In this document: positions 46,897-56,286 of the stretch, one piece after another
Layout of the letters: each line of letters starts with the position of its first letter
Numbering within the stretch: the stretch's first letter is position 1
Assembly (NCBI GenBank): GCA_015654635.1
Contig: JAATGP010000019.1
Location: 35,232-99,231 of the forward strand
Length of the DNA stretch: 64,000 nucleotides
From: Alphaproteobacteria bacterium
GTDB lineage: Bacteria > Pseudomonadota > Alphaproteobacteria > Micropepsales > Micropepsaceae
Direction: 5' to 3'
Made by a program: the position numbers and the translations under genes
Notes under the pieces: model-generated
What the model was told of the DNA's origin: nothing
Databases searched by the model: none
What the model saw: the letters and a program-made list of their open reading frames with translations, nothing else

Positions 46897-47903
46897 GACT
46901 CGCGGTTGTCTTGTTCAATTTGGGCGGACCGGACAGTTTGGCGGCGGTGGAACCGTTCCTGACCAACCTCTTCAGCGATCCGGCGGTGATTTCTCTACCC
47001 GGTTTCCTGCGCAAACCTTTGGCGCGTTTCATCGCCAGGAAACGCGCGCCGGTGGCCCGGGAGATTTATCACAAGATCGGCGGGCGCTCCCCCATCCTGG
47101 AAGAGACTCAGGCTCAGGCCGATGCGCTTCAGGTGGAGCTTTCTGAGTTTGACACCAGAGTCTTCATCGCCATGCGCCATTGGAAACCGTTTGGTGATGA
47201 GACTGCCAAAGCGGTGGCGGCCTTCGCGCCGGACGAGATCGTGGCGCTGCCGCTTTATCCGCAGTTTTCGACCACGACATCGGGTTCGTCCTTTCTAGAC
47301 TGGAAACGGGCGGCGCGCGCGGCCAGGGTGACGGCGCCGATCCATGAGATCTGTTGTTATCCGGAGGAGCCGGGTTTCATCGCGGGCATTGCCGGGTTGG
47401 TGCGCGAGACCTTGGCCAAGGCCAAGCCGGGCATTTCCTATCGCGTCTTGTGGTCCGCTCACGGCCTGCCCAAGCGGGTGATTTCCTCCGGGGATCCTTA
47501 CCAGGGACAAATCGAGAAAACCGCTGCCGCCCTGGTGGATGCTTTGGGGATAACGGATTTTTCCATCTGCTATCAAAGCCGGGTGGGGCCCTTGGAATGG
47601 ATCGGACCCTCGACCGACGGCGAAATCCGCCGCGCGGGGGCCGAGGGCAAAGGGCTGGTCGTGGTGCCGGTGGCCTTCGTCTCGGAGCATTCCGAAACCT
47701 TGGTCGAACTCGACATCGATTACGCCAAACTCGCTGCCGAAGTGGGCGTGCCCGATTACTTGCGGGTTGCCACAGTCGGCATTTCGCCCAGCTTCATCGG
47801 CGGGCTGGCAGGTTTGGTGCGAGGGGCGCTGCGGGGTGAGGTTGCCGGGCGGCGTTGCCCAGCGCAGTTTTGCCGCTGTTGGCAGGAGGGCAAGCAGTCA
47901 TGA
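46893..47903 (+). CDS. hemH: Ferrochelatase
   Basis: Inserts ferrous iron into protoporphyrin IX. The 336 residues include LFNLGGPDSLAAVEPFLTNL, the active-site histidine in LWSAHGLPKRVI and glutamate in VSEHSETLVELDIDY. The C-terminus has CPAQFCRC; several alphaproteobacterial ferrochelatases bind a 2Fe-2S cluster through C-terminal cysteines, so a cluster here is plausible but unproven. GTG start at 46893 overlaps hemE; the stop overlaps hemJ (ATGA). Confidence 0.95.
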   Translation: MRLAVVLFNLGGPDSLAAVEPFLTNLFSDPAVISLPGFLRKPLARFIARKRAPVAREIYHKIGGRSPILEETQAQADALQVELSEFDTRVFIAMRHWKPFGDETAKAVAAFAPDEIVALPLYPQFSTTTSGSSFLDWKRAARAARVTAPIHEICCYPEEPGFIAGIAGLVRETLAKAKPGISYRVLWSAHGLPKRVISSGDPYQGQIEKTAAALVDALGITDFSICYQSRVGPLEWIGPSTDGEIRRAGAEGKGLVVVPVAFVSEHSETLVELDIDYAKLAAEVGVPDYLRVATVGISPSFIGGLAGLVRGALRGEVAGRRCPAQFCRCWQEGKQS

Positions 47904-48343
47904 CGTTCCATCTGACAGACTACTACCTGTGGCTTAAAGCTTTGCATGTGATCGCGGTGATCGCGTGGATGAGCGGTATGTTCTATTTGCCGCGGCTGTT
48001 TGTGTATCACTGCGAAACCACACCGGGAGCGCCGGACTACCAGCGCTTCTGCGTGATGGAGCGCCGTCTGCTCAAGCTGATCACGACGCCCGCGATGATT
48101 GTGGTCTGGATCGCCGGGCTGGTACTGGTCTGGCTGGGGGGCTGGTCCGATGCCGGCTGGCTCGACGTGAAGCTGGTGCTGGTGCTCGGCCTTTCCGGCG
48201 TCCATGGCGTCAATGTCCGTTTCGTCCGCGAATTTGCGAACGAACGGAACCAGCGCAGCGCGCGGTTTTTCCGCTTGTGGAACGAGGTGCCGACCTTGTT
48301 TCTGATCGCGATTGTCATCCTTGCTGTCGTAAAACCTTTTTGA
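47900..48343 (+). CDS. hemJ: Protoporphyrinogen oxidase HemJ
   Basis: Four-helix membrane protein that oxidises protoporphyrinogen IX in bacteria lacking HemG/HemY. From ATG 47900 it has 147 residues: LWLKALHVIAVIAWMSGMFY with a conserved heme-binding His, LPRLFVYHCE, and WLDVKLVLVLGLSGVHG. GGAGGG lies nine bases upstream of the ATG. Placed between hemH and rho, completing a heme operon hemE-hemH-hemJ. Confidence 0.94.
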   Translation: MTFHLTDYYLWLKALHVIAVIAWMSGMFYLPRLFVYHCETTPGAPDYQRFCVMERRLLKLITTPAMIVVWIAGLVLVWLGGWSDAGWLDVKLVLVLGLSGVHGVNVRFVREFANERNQRSARFFRLWNEVPTLFLIAIVILAVVKPF

Positions 48344-48473
48344 AAGCAGCCTGTTTGCTTTAGGGGCGAAGCAGGGTATAAGGCTTGGGTTCCCCATTGA
48401 ACCCCTTTCGATTGGCCGCGTCTGCGCGTGCCGTCGTGGCGCCAAGGCCCCGGGGGTTACCTCCACAAATTGT

Positions 48474-48494
48474 CCCGCAAGATGTGCTTGCGGG
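48474..48494 (+). promoter_or_regulatory. Hairpin in the rho leader
   Basis: CCCGCAAG-atgtg-CTTGCGGG, an exact eight-base-pair stem in the roughly 210-base untranslated stretch before rho. It lacks a T tract, so it is not a simple intrinsic terminator. Rho autoregulates by attenuation in its leader in several bacteria; this structure is a candidate element for that. Confidence 0.4.
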
Positions 48495-48556
48495 AAATTC
48501 CGCCTCTCATGTTCGTCCAGGTGTCCCCCATGACAATGCAAAATGGCCTGCAAGCT

Positions 48557-49813
<1,257 letters not shown>

Positions 49814-49839
49814 GGATTTTGGCCGGGTATGGAAACCAA

Positions 49840-49864
49840 GGGCGGTGGCAACACCGCCCTTTTT
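49840..49864 (+). terminator. Intrinsic terminator after rho
   Basis: Exact stem GGGCGGTG (49840-49847) with CACCGCCC (49852-49859), four-base loop GCAA, followed by five T residues and further T-rich sequence. It lies 27 bases after the rho stop and closes the hem-rho operon. Confidence 0.92.
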
Positions 49865-49993
49865 GTTTCAGCGGCGGGGTCAGCGTCAAAACGCCAACGC
49901 AGTCCTTTTGAGCCCGTTTTTTAAGGTTTTGGCGAGGTTCGCGGAGCACCATCCGCGCCCTTCAGGGAGTAAGACCAGAAGGGGATATTGGTC

Positions 49994-50209
49994 ATGTCAA
50001 TTTGCCGTTTTAGTCCCAGCAGCGATGTCTTTGTGACGATAGAAGACAATGGGGTTTTGGAATGCTGCGCCTGCCGCCTGCATGAGCGCGGCACCTACAG
50101 CACGCCGCTGCGCGACGAGATGGTGCATCATCTCAAAGAGCATCTGGGTGCGGGCCATAAGGTGCCGCCGGAAGCTTTTGTGGAGTTGGCGCAGCCATCC
50201 AAGTGGTAA
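49994..50209 (+). CDS. Small cysteine-containing protein of unknown function
   Basis: A 71-residue protein from ATG 49994 (GGGG nine bases upstream; a TTG at 49988 is also in frame). It reads MSICRFSPSSDVFVTIEDNG, then ECCACRLHE, DEMVHHLKEHLGAGHKVP and PPEAFVELAQ. The cysteine group and the HHLKEHLGAGHKVP histidines suggest a small metal site. I recall similar short proteins scattered in bacteria and phages, but no function is known to me. It lies alone between the rho terminator and the vapBC-like pair. Confidence 0.68.
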   Translation: MSICRFSPSSDVFVTIEDNGVLECCACRLHERGTYSTPLRDEMVHHLKEHLGAGHKVPPEAFVELAQPSKW

Positions 50210-50218
50210 CGTGCGCCG

Positions 50219-50593
50219 TCAGGCCAATTTCAGCCCGCAATACTGGGCGAAGGGGCGAAAGTCACCATCGCGCTGAATCAAAACGAGATCATGATCGATG
50301 CAGCACTGTGCGATCAGGGTGTCGGCAAGGCACGCCTTCAATTTTCGCGATAGGACTTGGCCGCGTGACTGGGCGGCACGCTGCCAAAACCCCTCTTTCA
50401 ATTCGAGAAGGGGCAAGGCCGTGAGCAGCGCGCGATGAAGCGACGGCAAGCCAAGGTCACAGAATACTTCTGGTATGACGCAGGGCGGCAGAACGATTTG
50501 GTTGCTGTCGAGGGCACTCTCGAAAAGGTCAACATCGGGACCCGAATTGCCTTGGATATAGGCAATCACCGTTGAGGAATCGACGGCGATCAT
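50219..50593 (-). CDS. vapC: PIN-domain toxin, VapC type
   Basis: Predicted ribonuclease toxin of 124 residues. PIN-fold acidic residues are visible: D5 in MIAVDSSTVIAYI, E42 in VIPEVFCDLGLP, and the aspartates of ACLADTLIAQCCIDHDLVLI and QRDGDFRPFA. It probably cleaves tRNA or rRNA when freed from its antitoxin, encoded just upstream with a four-base overlap. The RNA target is unknown. Confidence 0.88.
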   Translation of the reverse strand: MIAVDSSTVIAYIQGNSGPDVDLFESALDSNQIVLPPCVIPEVFCDLGLPSLHRALLTALPLLELKEGFWQRAAQSRGQVLSRKLKACLADTLIAQCCIDHDLVLIQRDGDFRPFAQYCGLKLA

Positions 50594-50796
50594 TCCCCAT
50601 CGTCCCGCAGCGTGTTGAGGTCGATGGAGAACTGATAGGTGCCGCGTAATTTGCGCAGCTCCTGCTGAGCCCGAATGGAAGACAATGTTTTCAGCCCGGC
50701 GCGGACCGTCTCGGTAACCCCTAGTCCCGTTAAAGCCTGCGCCCCTTCGAGATCGCGTTCCGGTACCTCGACAGTAATTTTGCGCATAGCATCCAT
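50590..50796 (-). CDS. vapB: VapB-type antitoxin
   Basis: Antitoxin of 68 residues from ATG 50796 (MDAMRKITVEVPERDLEGAQ); ATG 50787 would remove three residues. The N-terminal KITVEVPERDLEGAQAL with TVRAGLKTL resembles a ribbon-helix-helix DNA-binding unit, and the tail LRGTYQFSIDLNTLR is the toxin-binding part, similar to antitoxins with a conserved RG-x-W/Y tail. It likely represses its own promoter with VapC. A sigma-70-like promoter ends so close to the ATG that the mRNA may be leaderless. Confidence 0.82.
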   Translation of the reverse strand: MDAMRKITVEVPERDLEGAQALTGLGVTETVRAGLKTLSSIRAQQELRKLRGTYQFSIDLNTLRDDGE

Positions 50797-50803
50797 GGGG
50801 TGA

Positions 50804-50832
50804 ATACTACCAGCAGTGGGTATGGCCATCAA
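50804..50832 (-). promoter_or_regulatory. Predicted sigma-70 promoter of vapBC
   Basis: On the minus strand TTGATG (50832-50827), 17-base spacer, TAGTAT (50809-50804). The predicted transcription start seven to eight bases further falls on or beside the A of the ATG at 50796. Confidence 0.5.
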
Positions 50833-50850
50833 GCTGGTGATGATCCCCAG

Positions 50851-51822
50851 CTACGGAACCAGGATCGTCGCGCCGGTAGTTTGGCGTGAATGCAGGGCCT
50901 CGTGGGCGGAGCGGGCGTCGGCCAGAGCAAAGCGCTGATTGACGGCGATCTTCACGGCGCCGCTTTCGATGACCGCAAACATGTCATCGGCCATGGCTTG
51001 CAACGCTGCCGGGGTGGAGGCGTAGTGGAAGAGAGTTGGCCGCGTCAGGTAAAGAGAGCCTTTGGCCGATAACAGCGTCGGCGCGAAGGGCGGCACGGCA
51101 CCGGAGGAATTGCCGAACGTCACCATCAGCCCGCGCGGAGCAAGGCAGTCGAGCGAGCCTTCGAACGTGTCTTTGCCGACGGAGTCGTAAACCACCGGCA
51201 GGCCTTTGCCGCCGTTGAGAGCTTTGACCTTGGCGACCCAATCGCCGTCATGCAGACTCAGAACCGCATCGCAGCCATTGTCTTTGGCGAGCGCGATCTT
51301 GGTATCGGAACCGACGGTGCCGATCACCCTGGCGCCCAGATGCTTGGCCCATTGGGCGGCGATCAGCCCTACCCCGCCGGCCGCAGAATGCAGCAGGATG
51401 GTCTGACCCGGCTGCACCACGAAAGTCTGCTTCAGCAGGTATTGGACCGTCAGCCCCTTCAGCATCGCGGCCGCCGCGGTCTCAAAACTGATGGTCTCGG
51501 GCAGATGGATCAGTTTTTCGCCCAGCACGATATGCGCCTCGGCATAAGCGCCCACGGGTGCGGTGCAATAGGCTACCCGGTCGCCCGGTTTGAAGGCGGT
51601 GACGCCTTCGCCCACCGCTTCCACGGTGCCCGCGGCCTCGCCGCCAAGCCCCGTTGGCAGCGGCAGTTTGTAAAGGCCCGAGCGTTGATAGGTGTCGATG
51701 AAATTGACGCCGATGACGGCATGACGAACCACGACCTGGCCCGGCCCGGGCGGAGCCAGGTCTACATCCTCGTAAGAGAGAACTTCTGGCCCGCCCGTTT
51801 GGTGGATGCGAATGGCTTTCAT
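50851..51822 (-). CDS. NADPH:quinone oxidoreductase (zeta-crystallin type)
   Basis: Medium-chain dehydrogenase/reductase without zinc. The 323 residues show AIRIHQTGGPEVLSYEDVDL, GVNFIDTYQRSGLYKLPLP, GGEAAGTVEAVGEGVTAFKP, and NADPH loop LLHSAAGGVGLIAAQWAKHL. It reduces quinones by one electron in characterised relatives. It follows the dienelactone hydrolase gene by three bases and probably shares its transcript. Confidence 0.91.
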   Translation of the reverse strand: MKAIRIHQTGGPEVLSYEDVDLAPPGPGQVVVRHAVIGVNFIDTYQRSGLYKLPLPTGLGGEAAGTVEAVGEGVTAFKPGDRVAYCTAPVGAYAEAHIVLGEKLIHLPETISFETAAAAMLKGLTVQYLLKQTFVVQPGQTILLHSAAGGVGLIAAQWAKHLGARVIGTVGSDTKIALAKDNGCDAVLSLHDGDWVAKVKALNGGKGLPVVYDSVGKDTFEGSLDCLAPRGLMVTFGNSSGAVPPFAPTLLSAKGSLYLTRPTLFHYASTPAALQAMADDMFAVIESGAVKIAVNQRFALADARSAHEALHSRQTTGATILVP

Positions 51823-51825
51823 GAC

Positions 51826-52515
51826 TCAGCCCAGATGTTGGCGGAAAAAGGTGATGGTGCGCCCATTGGCAAGATCGGCATTGGCTCTGTCGAAATGGGC
51901 GCCGCCGGGCCGCGCAAAAGCGTGGTTCATCTCGGGATAGGTTTGGATCGTTACCAGCGGCAGGGATGCCAGACCTTCGGCCACCTCTTTCTGCGCTTCG
52001 GGCGGATGGAATTCGTCTTTGCCGGCGACATGCAGCAGCAGCGGTTTTTTGATGTTGGCCGCTTCGCCGAGGAATTTCTGGATGTTCATGCCGTAATAGC
52101 CGACGGCGGCGTCCACATCGGTGCGGGTGGCTGTGAGGTAAGCGAGGAAGCCGCCCAGACAATAGCCCACGGCACCGACTTTGCCGCTGACACCGGGATG
52201 GGCGCGCAGATGGCTGATGGCGGATTGGGTATCCACAATGCCCTGGGCGACGTCGAAGCGTTGCATCAAGCCGAAGGCCTCTTGCCATTCGGTGTCGCTT
52301 TTGTCGGTGAGTTCCACACCCGGTGCGAGGCGCCAGAAAAGATCGGGGACCAGGGTGATGAAACCGGCCGCGGCATAGGCATCGGCAAGTTCGCGCATCA
52401 CCGCGTTCACTCCGAAAATCTCCTGCAAGAGGACGATACCGGGGCCGTGCCCGCTTTCGGGGCTGGTAAGATAGCCGGTGAAATTTTCCGCGATGGTAAT
52501 GGTTTGGGCGGGCAT
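51826..52515 (-). CDS. Dienelactone hydrolase family protein
   Basis: Alpha/beta hydrolase of 229 residues from ATG 52515. Cysteine nucleophile in AVGYCLGGFLAYL; catalytic acid and base in HVAGKDEFHPPE and EMNHAFARPGGAHFD. In chloroaromatic pathways such enzymes open dienelactones, but no catabolic genes are nearby, so this is a general DLH-family hydrolase. The frame is open to 52623 across non-conserved sequence. Confidence 0.9.
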   Translation of the reverse strand: MPAQTITIAENFTGYLTSPESGHGPGIVLLQEIFGVNAVMRELADAYAAAGFITLVPDLFWRLAPGVELTDKSDTEWQEAFGLMQRFDVAQGIVDTQSAISHLRAHPGVSGKVGAVGYCLGGFLAYLTATRTDVDAAVGYYGMNIQKFLGEAANIKKPLLLHVAGKDEFHPPEAQKEVAEGLASLPLVTIQTYPEMNHAFARPGGAHFDRANADLANGRTITFFRQHLG

Positions 52516-52621
52516 CTGGCACTCCGTGGAAGTGGTCAGGAAGCCATAGCCTAGAGCGCAATCGGAAAAGTGCGAAGCGGTTTTCCGGTAGATTGCGGGG
52601 TCAAAAAAATCGCTTACGCCC

Positions 52622-52658
52622 AAAAAGCGAAGCGCCCGGCTTGTTAGACCGGGCGCTT
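52622..52658 (-). terminator. Intrinsic terminator for the DUF255 gene
   Basis: Exact ten-base-pair stem AAGCGCCCGG (52630-52639) with CCGGGCGCTT (52649-52658), loop of nine bases. Read on the minus strand it is followed by CGC and five T residues, 27 bases past the stop of the gene at 52685. It insulates that gene from the hydrolase downstream. Confidence 0.85.
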
Positions 52659-52684
52659 GTCAAAAGATAACAGTGTCTTGCCGT

Positions 52685-54742
52685 TTACTGCGGGCGGCCA
52701 TTGCCTTGCGGCGGACGCGGCGGCAGCTGCAGCACTTGGCTTAGCGTCACGGGATTGGCAATCGGCGCCGAGCAATTTTGATGCTGGCAGACATAAGCGG
52801 TCGGTTGACCGTTTTCCATGGCCTTGCCGTAAGCGGGATGGCCTTCCGGCAGCGGCTCGCTGGGATCAACCACCAAGAGCAAACGGTTCGGCAGGCTGCG
52901 CCCCAGCACCGCGGTGGCCAGCTCGCGCGTCTTCTGACTGTCGCGCGGACCGATGACCACAATTTGCAAGCCGGTGAGCAAGGTCTCCAGACCATTCATA
53001 TAGCTGCCCATGGCCATGAAGGAACGGCCGACTTCGCCGGCAAAAGCGCCGACGATGTTGCCGGCCTGATCGCGGTAAGGAACTTCACCGGTGGCGAGGA
53101 AGAGTTTGGTGAGGACGCCAATCATCACGCCATTGACCGATTGGACGGCCTGATCGAATACCGTCCGTACACGATGTATCAACGGCTCGTCATCCACCGC
53201 CGACTGACAGTAGCCGCCCTGGGCGGCATCCCAGAAGAAGGTGTTCAGCACCGCCGTCCAGCGCTTGGCGAAATCAAGATATTGCCGATCGTTGGTGGCT
53301 TCAAAAAGGGCCAGCGCCGCGCGCGCCATCTGGGCGTAATCTTCGGCAAAACCGATATGGCCCTTTTTGCCGCTGCGCCAGGAGTGATAGAGCCGGTCGC
53401 CTTCCGCCAGTTCCGTGGTGATAAAGGCGAAGGCTTTCTGGGCCGCGGCGATCCAGGCGGCGGTGCCGAAAGAAGAACCGGCAAAAGCCAGCGCAGCAAT
53501 CATCATGCCGTTGGAATCGGTCAGCACCTTGTCATCGCGTAGCGGCGACTTGCGGGTCTGTTTGCGGGCGGCGAGCAGAAGTTCGCGCTGGCGCTTGAGC
53601 AGGGCTTCATCCGCATCGGGCAGCGGGTAGGAAATGCTGCCGGTGCGCGCAACGACATTTTTGCCGTTAAAGGGGCCTTCGGATTGGATGGCGTAAACGT
53701 CTTTGAAACGCTGGGCAAACGTGCCCATCAGCGTGGCATCGATTTCCGGTGCGCTCCAAAGATAATAGGCCCCTTCTTCGCCATCGACGTCGGCGTCGAG
53801 GCTGGAGGCAAAGGCGTCGCCCACCATCATATCGCGCAGCACCCAGGCGACGGTCTCATCGACACGGGCGCGGTAAAGCGGCACGCGATTGTGCACGCCG
53901 ACCAGGGTCAGAAGATCGACCATCTGCGCATTATCGGAGAGCATTTTCTCGAAATGCGGCACCTGCCAGCGCTCATCGACGGCATAGCGATGAAAACCGC
54001 CGCCGACATGATCGTAGATGCCGGCCAGGCACATATTGTCGAGCGTGGTTTGGATCATCTGCGGAAATTGCGGCGCGGCGGTCCGCAGGTAAGCGCGCCA
54101 CAGCGACTCCACCAACGGGGCGTTGGGGAATTTCGGTGCGCCGGTAACGCCGCCGTAGAAAATGTCGAAGCGCTGGGCGACATGGACCGACAAAACGTCG
54201 AGCAGGCGCGGATCGAAGGGTCCGCGCAGATCGCGCGTCCAGATGGCACCGACAGCTTGGCTGATATTGGTGGCATCGGTGCGAACGGCATCGGGCTGAT
54301 CGCGGTATTTTTCGGCGATGTCCGTCAGCAGGCGCTTGAACGGTATAAGGCCAAGGCGTTCGTCTTTGGGGAAAAAGCCGCCGACGAAGAACGGCTCGGC
54401 CTTGGGATTGAGGAAGATGGTGAGCGGCCAGCCGCCCTGATAGCCCATCGTCTGCGCCGCCGCCTGATAGATCTGGTCGATGTCGGGGCGTTCTTCGCGG
54501 TCAACCTTCACATTGATGAAAGCCTCGTTCATTTGTGCCGCCGTCTCGGCGTCGCTGAAGCTTTCGCCGTTCATCACATGGCACCAATGACAGGCGGTAT
54601 AGCCGATCGAGAGCAGGATGGGTTTGCCGGTGGCTTCGGCCTCTTGGAAGGCTTCCGGACCCCAGGGGTACCAATGGACCGGATTGTCCTTGTGGAGCAG
54701 CAGGTAGGGGCTCGTTTCCTCGGCGAGGCGATTGGTGCTCAT
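52685..54742 (-). CDS. DUF255 thioredoxin-fold protein (YyaL/SPATA20 family)
   Basis: Large cytoplasmic protein of 685 residues from ATG 54742. The N-terminal thioredoxin-like domain carries [20 protein letters not shown] and the CxxC pair in [17 protein letters not shown], then [12 protein letters not shown] and [12 protein letters not shown]. The remainder is an alpha/alpha toroid like N-acylglucosamine epimerases ([34 protein letters not shown]). Function is unknown in bacteria; the human relative is linked to spermatogenesis. It is divergent from mnmE. Confidence 0.92.
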   Translation of the reverse strand: MSTNRLAEETSPYLLLHKDNPVHWYPWGPEAFQEAEATGKPILLSIGYTACHWCHVMNGESFSDAETAAQMNEAFINVKVDREERPDIDQIYQAAAQTMGYQGGWPLTIFLNPKAEPFFVGGFFPKDERLGLIPFKRLLTDIAEKYRDQPDAVRTDATNISQAVGAIWTRDLRGPFDPRLLDVLSVHVAQRFDIFYGGVTGAPKFPNAPLVESLWRAYLRTAAPQFPQMIQTTLDNMCLAGIYDHVGGGFHRYAVDERWQVPHFEKMLSDNAQMVDLLTLVGVHNRVPLYRARVDETVAWVLRDMMVGDAFASSLDADVDGEEGAYYLWSAPEIDATLMGTFAQRFKDVYAIQSEGPFNGKNVVARTGSISYPLPDADEALLKRQRELLLAARKQTRKSPLRDDKVLTDSNGMMIAALAFAGSSFGTAAWIAAAQKAFAFITTELAEGDRLYHSWRSGKKGHIGFAEDYAQMARAALALFEATNDRQYLDFAKRWTAVLNTFFWDAAQGGYCQSAVDDEPLIHRVRTVFDQAVQSVNGVMIGVLTKLFLATGEVPYRDQAGNIVGAFAGEVGRSFMAMGSYMNGLETLLTGLQIVVIGPRDSQKTRELATAVLGRSLPNRLLLVVDPSEPLPEGHPAYGKAMENGQPTAYVCQHQNCSAPIANPVTLSQVLQLPPRPPQGNGRPQ

Positions 54743-54889
54743 CTTTTGCTTCCGATGGCGCGCTGGCGCGCGCATGGTTGGTGGGACTGATTTGGACGAA
54801 GCTTTACGCGGGGAATCCGGCGCTCACAAGCCGGAACGCGGTCGCGCGAGGTGGCCCATTCACAGCTTGGTTACTCTGGGAAACGAGCA

Positions 54890-56209
54890 ATGCGGCGGGA
54901 CGATACGATCTTTGCTCTGGCAAGCGGAGCTGGGCGGGCCGGGGTGGCGGTGCTCAGGGTTTCCGGGCCGGCGGCGCGCGTCTGCTTGAGCAGCCTGACC
55001 GGCCATACGCTGCCCCCGGTGCGCCGGGCGGTGCTGCGCGCCATCTTCGCGCTCAATGGCGAAATGCTCGACCGGGCGTTGATTCTATGGTTTCCAGGGC
55101 CCGAGAGTTTTACCGGCGAGGATGTAGCCGAATTTCATATTCATGGTGGCCGCGCCGTGGTGGAAGCGGTGTCGGATACGCTTGCCGCTTTCCCTGGTGT
55201 GCGACTGGCCGAGCGCGGCGAATTCACCCGCCGCGCGGTATTGAACGGTAAACTCGATCTCACACAAGCCGAGGCTATTGCCGATCTCACGGCAGCGGAA
55301 ACCGATGCCCAAAGGCTGCAAGCCCTGCGGCAATATGACGGAGCTTTGAGCCGGCTATATGACCGCTGGCGCAGTGAACTTTCCAAGGCCTTGGCTTGGG
55401 TGGAAGCGGCAATTGATTTTAGCGATGATGAATTGCCGGGAGAGGTGATCGCCGAAGCGCATCACATGGGCGCCGCGGTCGCCGAAGAGATCGCACAGCA
55501 TCTGGCCGATGCCCGCCGCGGCGAGCTGATACGCGATGGTTTTTATGTTGCCGTGGTTGGCCCGCCCAACGCCGGCAAGTCGTCGCTGGTGAACGCGCTG
55601 GCCGGACGCGATGTCGCCATCGTCTCGGAAACGGCAGGCACCACGCGAGATATTATAGAAGTGCGCCTTAACCTTGGCGGCTATGCCGTGGTGGTGGCCG
55701 ATACGGCGGGCCTGCGCCCATCCTCCGACAGCATCGAAGCGGAGGGGGTGCGCCGGGCCTTGGCGCGGGCCGAAAGCGCCGATTTGGTGGTTGTACTGCG
55801 GGATGGGTCGGATTCATCCAAGTCATTGGTATTGAACGATAATATAGACAACAAAGCTGTCCTATCGGTGTGGAACAAGGCGGATTTGCCGTGGGCGCAA
55901 GGTCATGATGGTTTGGCCCTTTCGCTCAAGACCGGCGAAGGTTTGGATGCCTTGATCGCGGCCTTGACCGATGCTGCCCGCAACCAATTGCAGGGTCTGA
56001 CCGAAGCCCCAGTCCTTACCCGCACCCGCCATCGCCAAGCTTTGCTTGACGTGCTCGCGTCGCTCCAGCGTGCGGGGCAAGCCAATGGCTTGGAACTCTT
56101 CGCCGAAGATCTCCGCCTCGCCGTTCGCAGCCTCGGCCGCATCACCGGCCGCGTTGACATCGAAGATCTGCTGGACGTGATCTTCCGCGATTTTTGCATT
56201 GGGAAGTGA
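54890..56209 (+). CDS. mnmE: tRNA uridine-5-carboxymethylaminomethyl GTPase MnmE
   Basis: GTPase that with MnmG installs cmnm5U34 in tRNAs. From ATG 54890, 439 residues: N-terminal tetrahydrofolate-binding domain (DTIFALASGAGRAGVAVLRV), G domain with G1 GPPNAGKSSLVNAL, AGTTRDIIEV and DTAGLR, and the C-terminal catalytic CIGK. The frame is open upstream to 54851. It is followed by a parS site and mnmG. Confidence 0.95.
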   Translation: MRRDDTIFALASGAGRAGVAVLRVSGPAARVCLSSLTGHTLPPVRRAVLRAIFALNGEMLDRALILWFPGPESFTGEDVAEFHIHGGRAVVEAVSDTLAAFPGVRLAERGEFTRRAVLNGKLDLTQAEAIADLTAAETDAQRLQALRQYDGALSRLYDRWRSELSKALAWVEAAIDFSDDELPGEVIAEAHHMGAAVAEEIAQHLADARRGELIRDGFYVAVVGPPNAGKSSLVNALAGRDVAIVSETAGTTRDIIEVRLNLGGYAVVVADTAGLRPSSDSIEAEGVRRALARAESADLVVVLRDGSDSSKSLVLNDNIDNKAVLSVWNKADLPWAQGHDGLALSLKTGEGLDALIAALTDAARNQLQGLTEAPVLTRTRHRQALLDVLASLQRAGQANGLELFAEDLRLAVRSLGRITGRVDIEDLLDVIFRDFCIGK

Positions 56210-56214
56210 CCTCC

Positions 56215-56230
56215 TGTTTCACGTGAAACA
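56215..56230. other. parS: parS centromere site 1 (mnmE-mnmG gap)
   Basis: TGTTTCACGTGAAACA, a perfect match to the 16-bp parS palindrome bound by ParB, five bases after the mnmE stop. parA and parB lie 2.6-4.3 kb downstream. Confidence 0.95.
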
Positions 56231-56286
56231 TTGCCCGGCGATTCTGCGGACTTGCCCGCAGGCTTCGCCTCGCCTAATCAGCGTTT

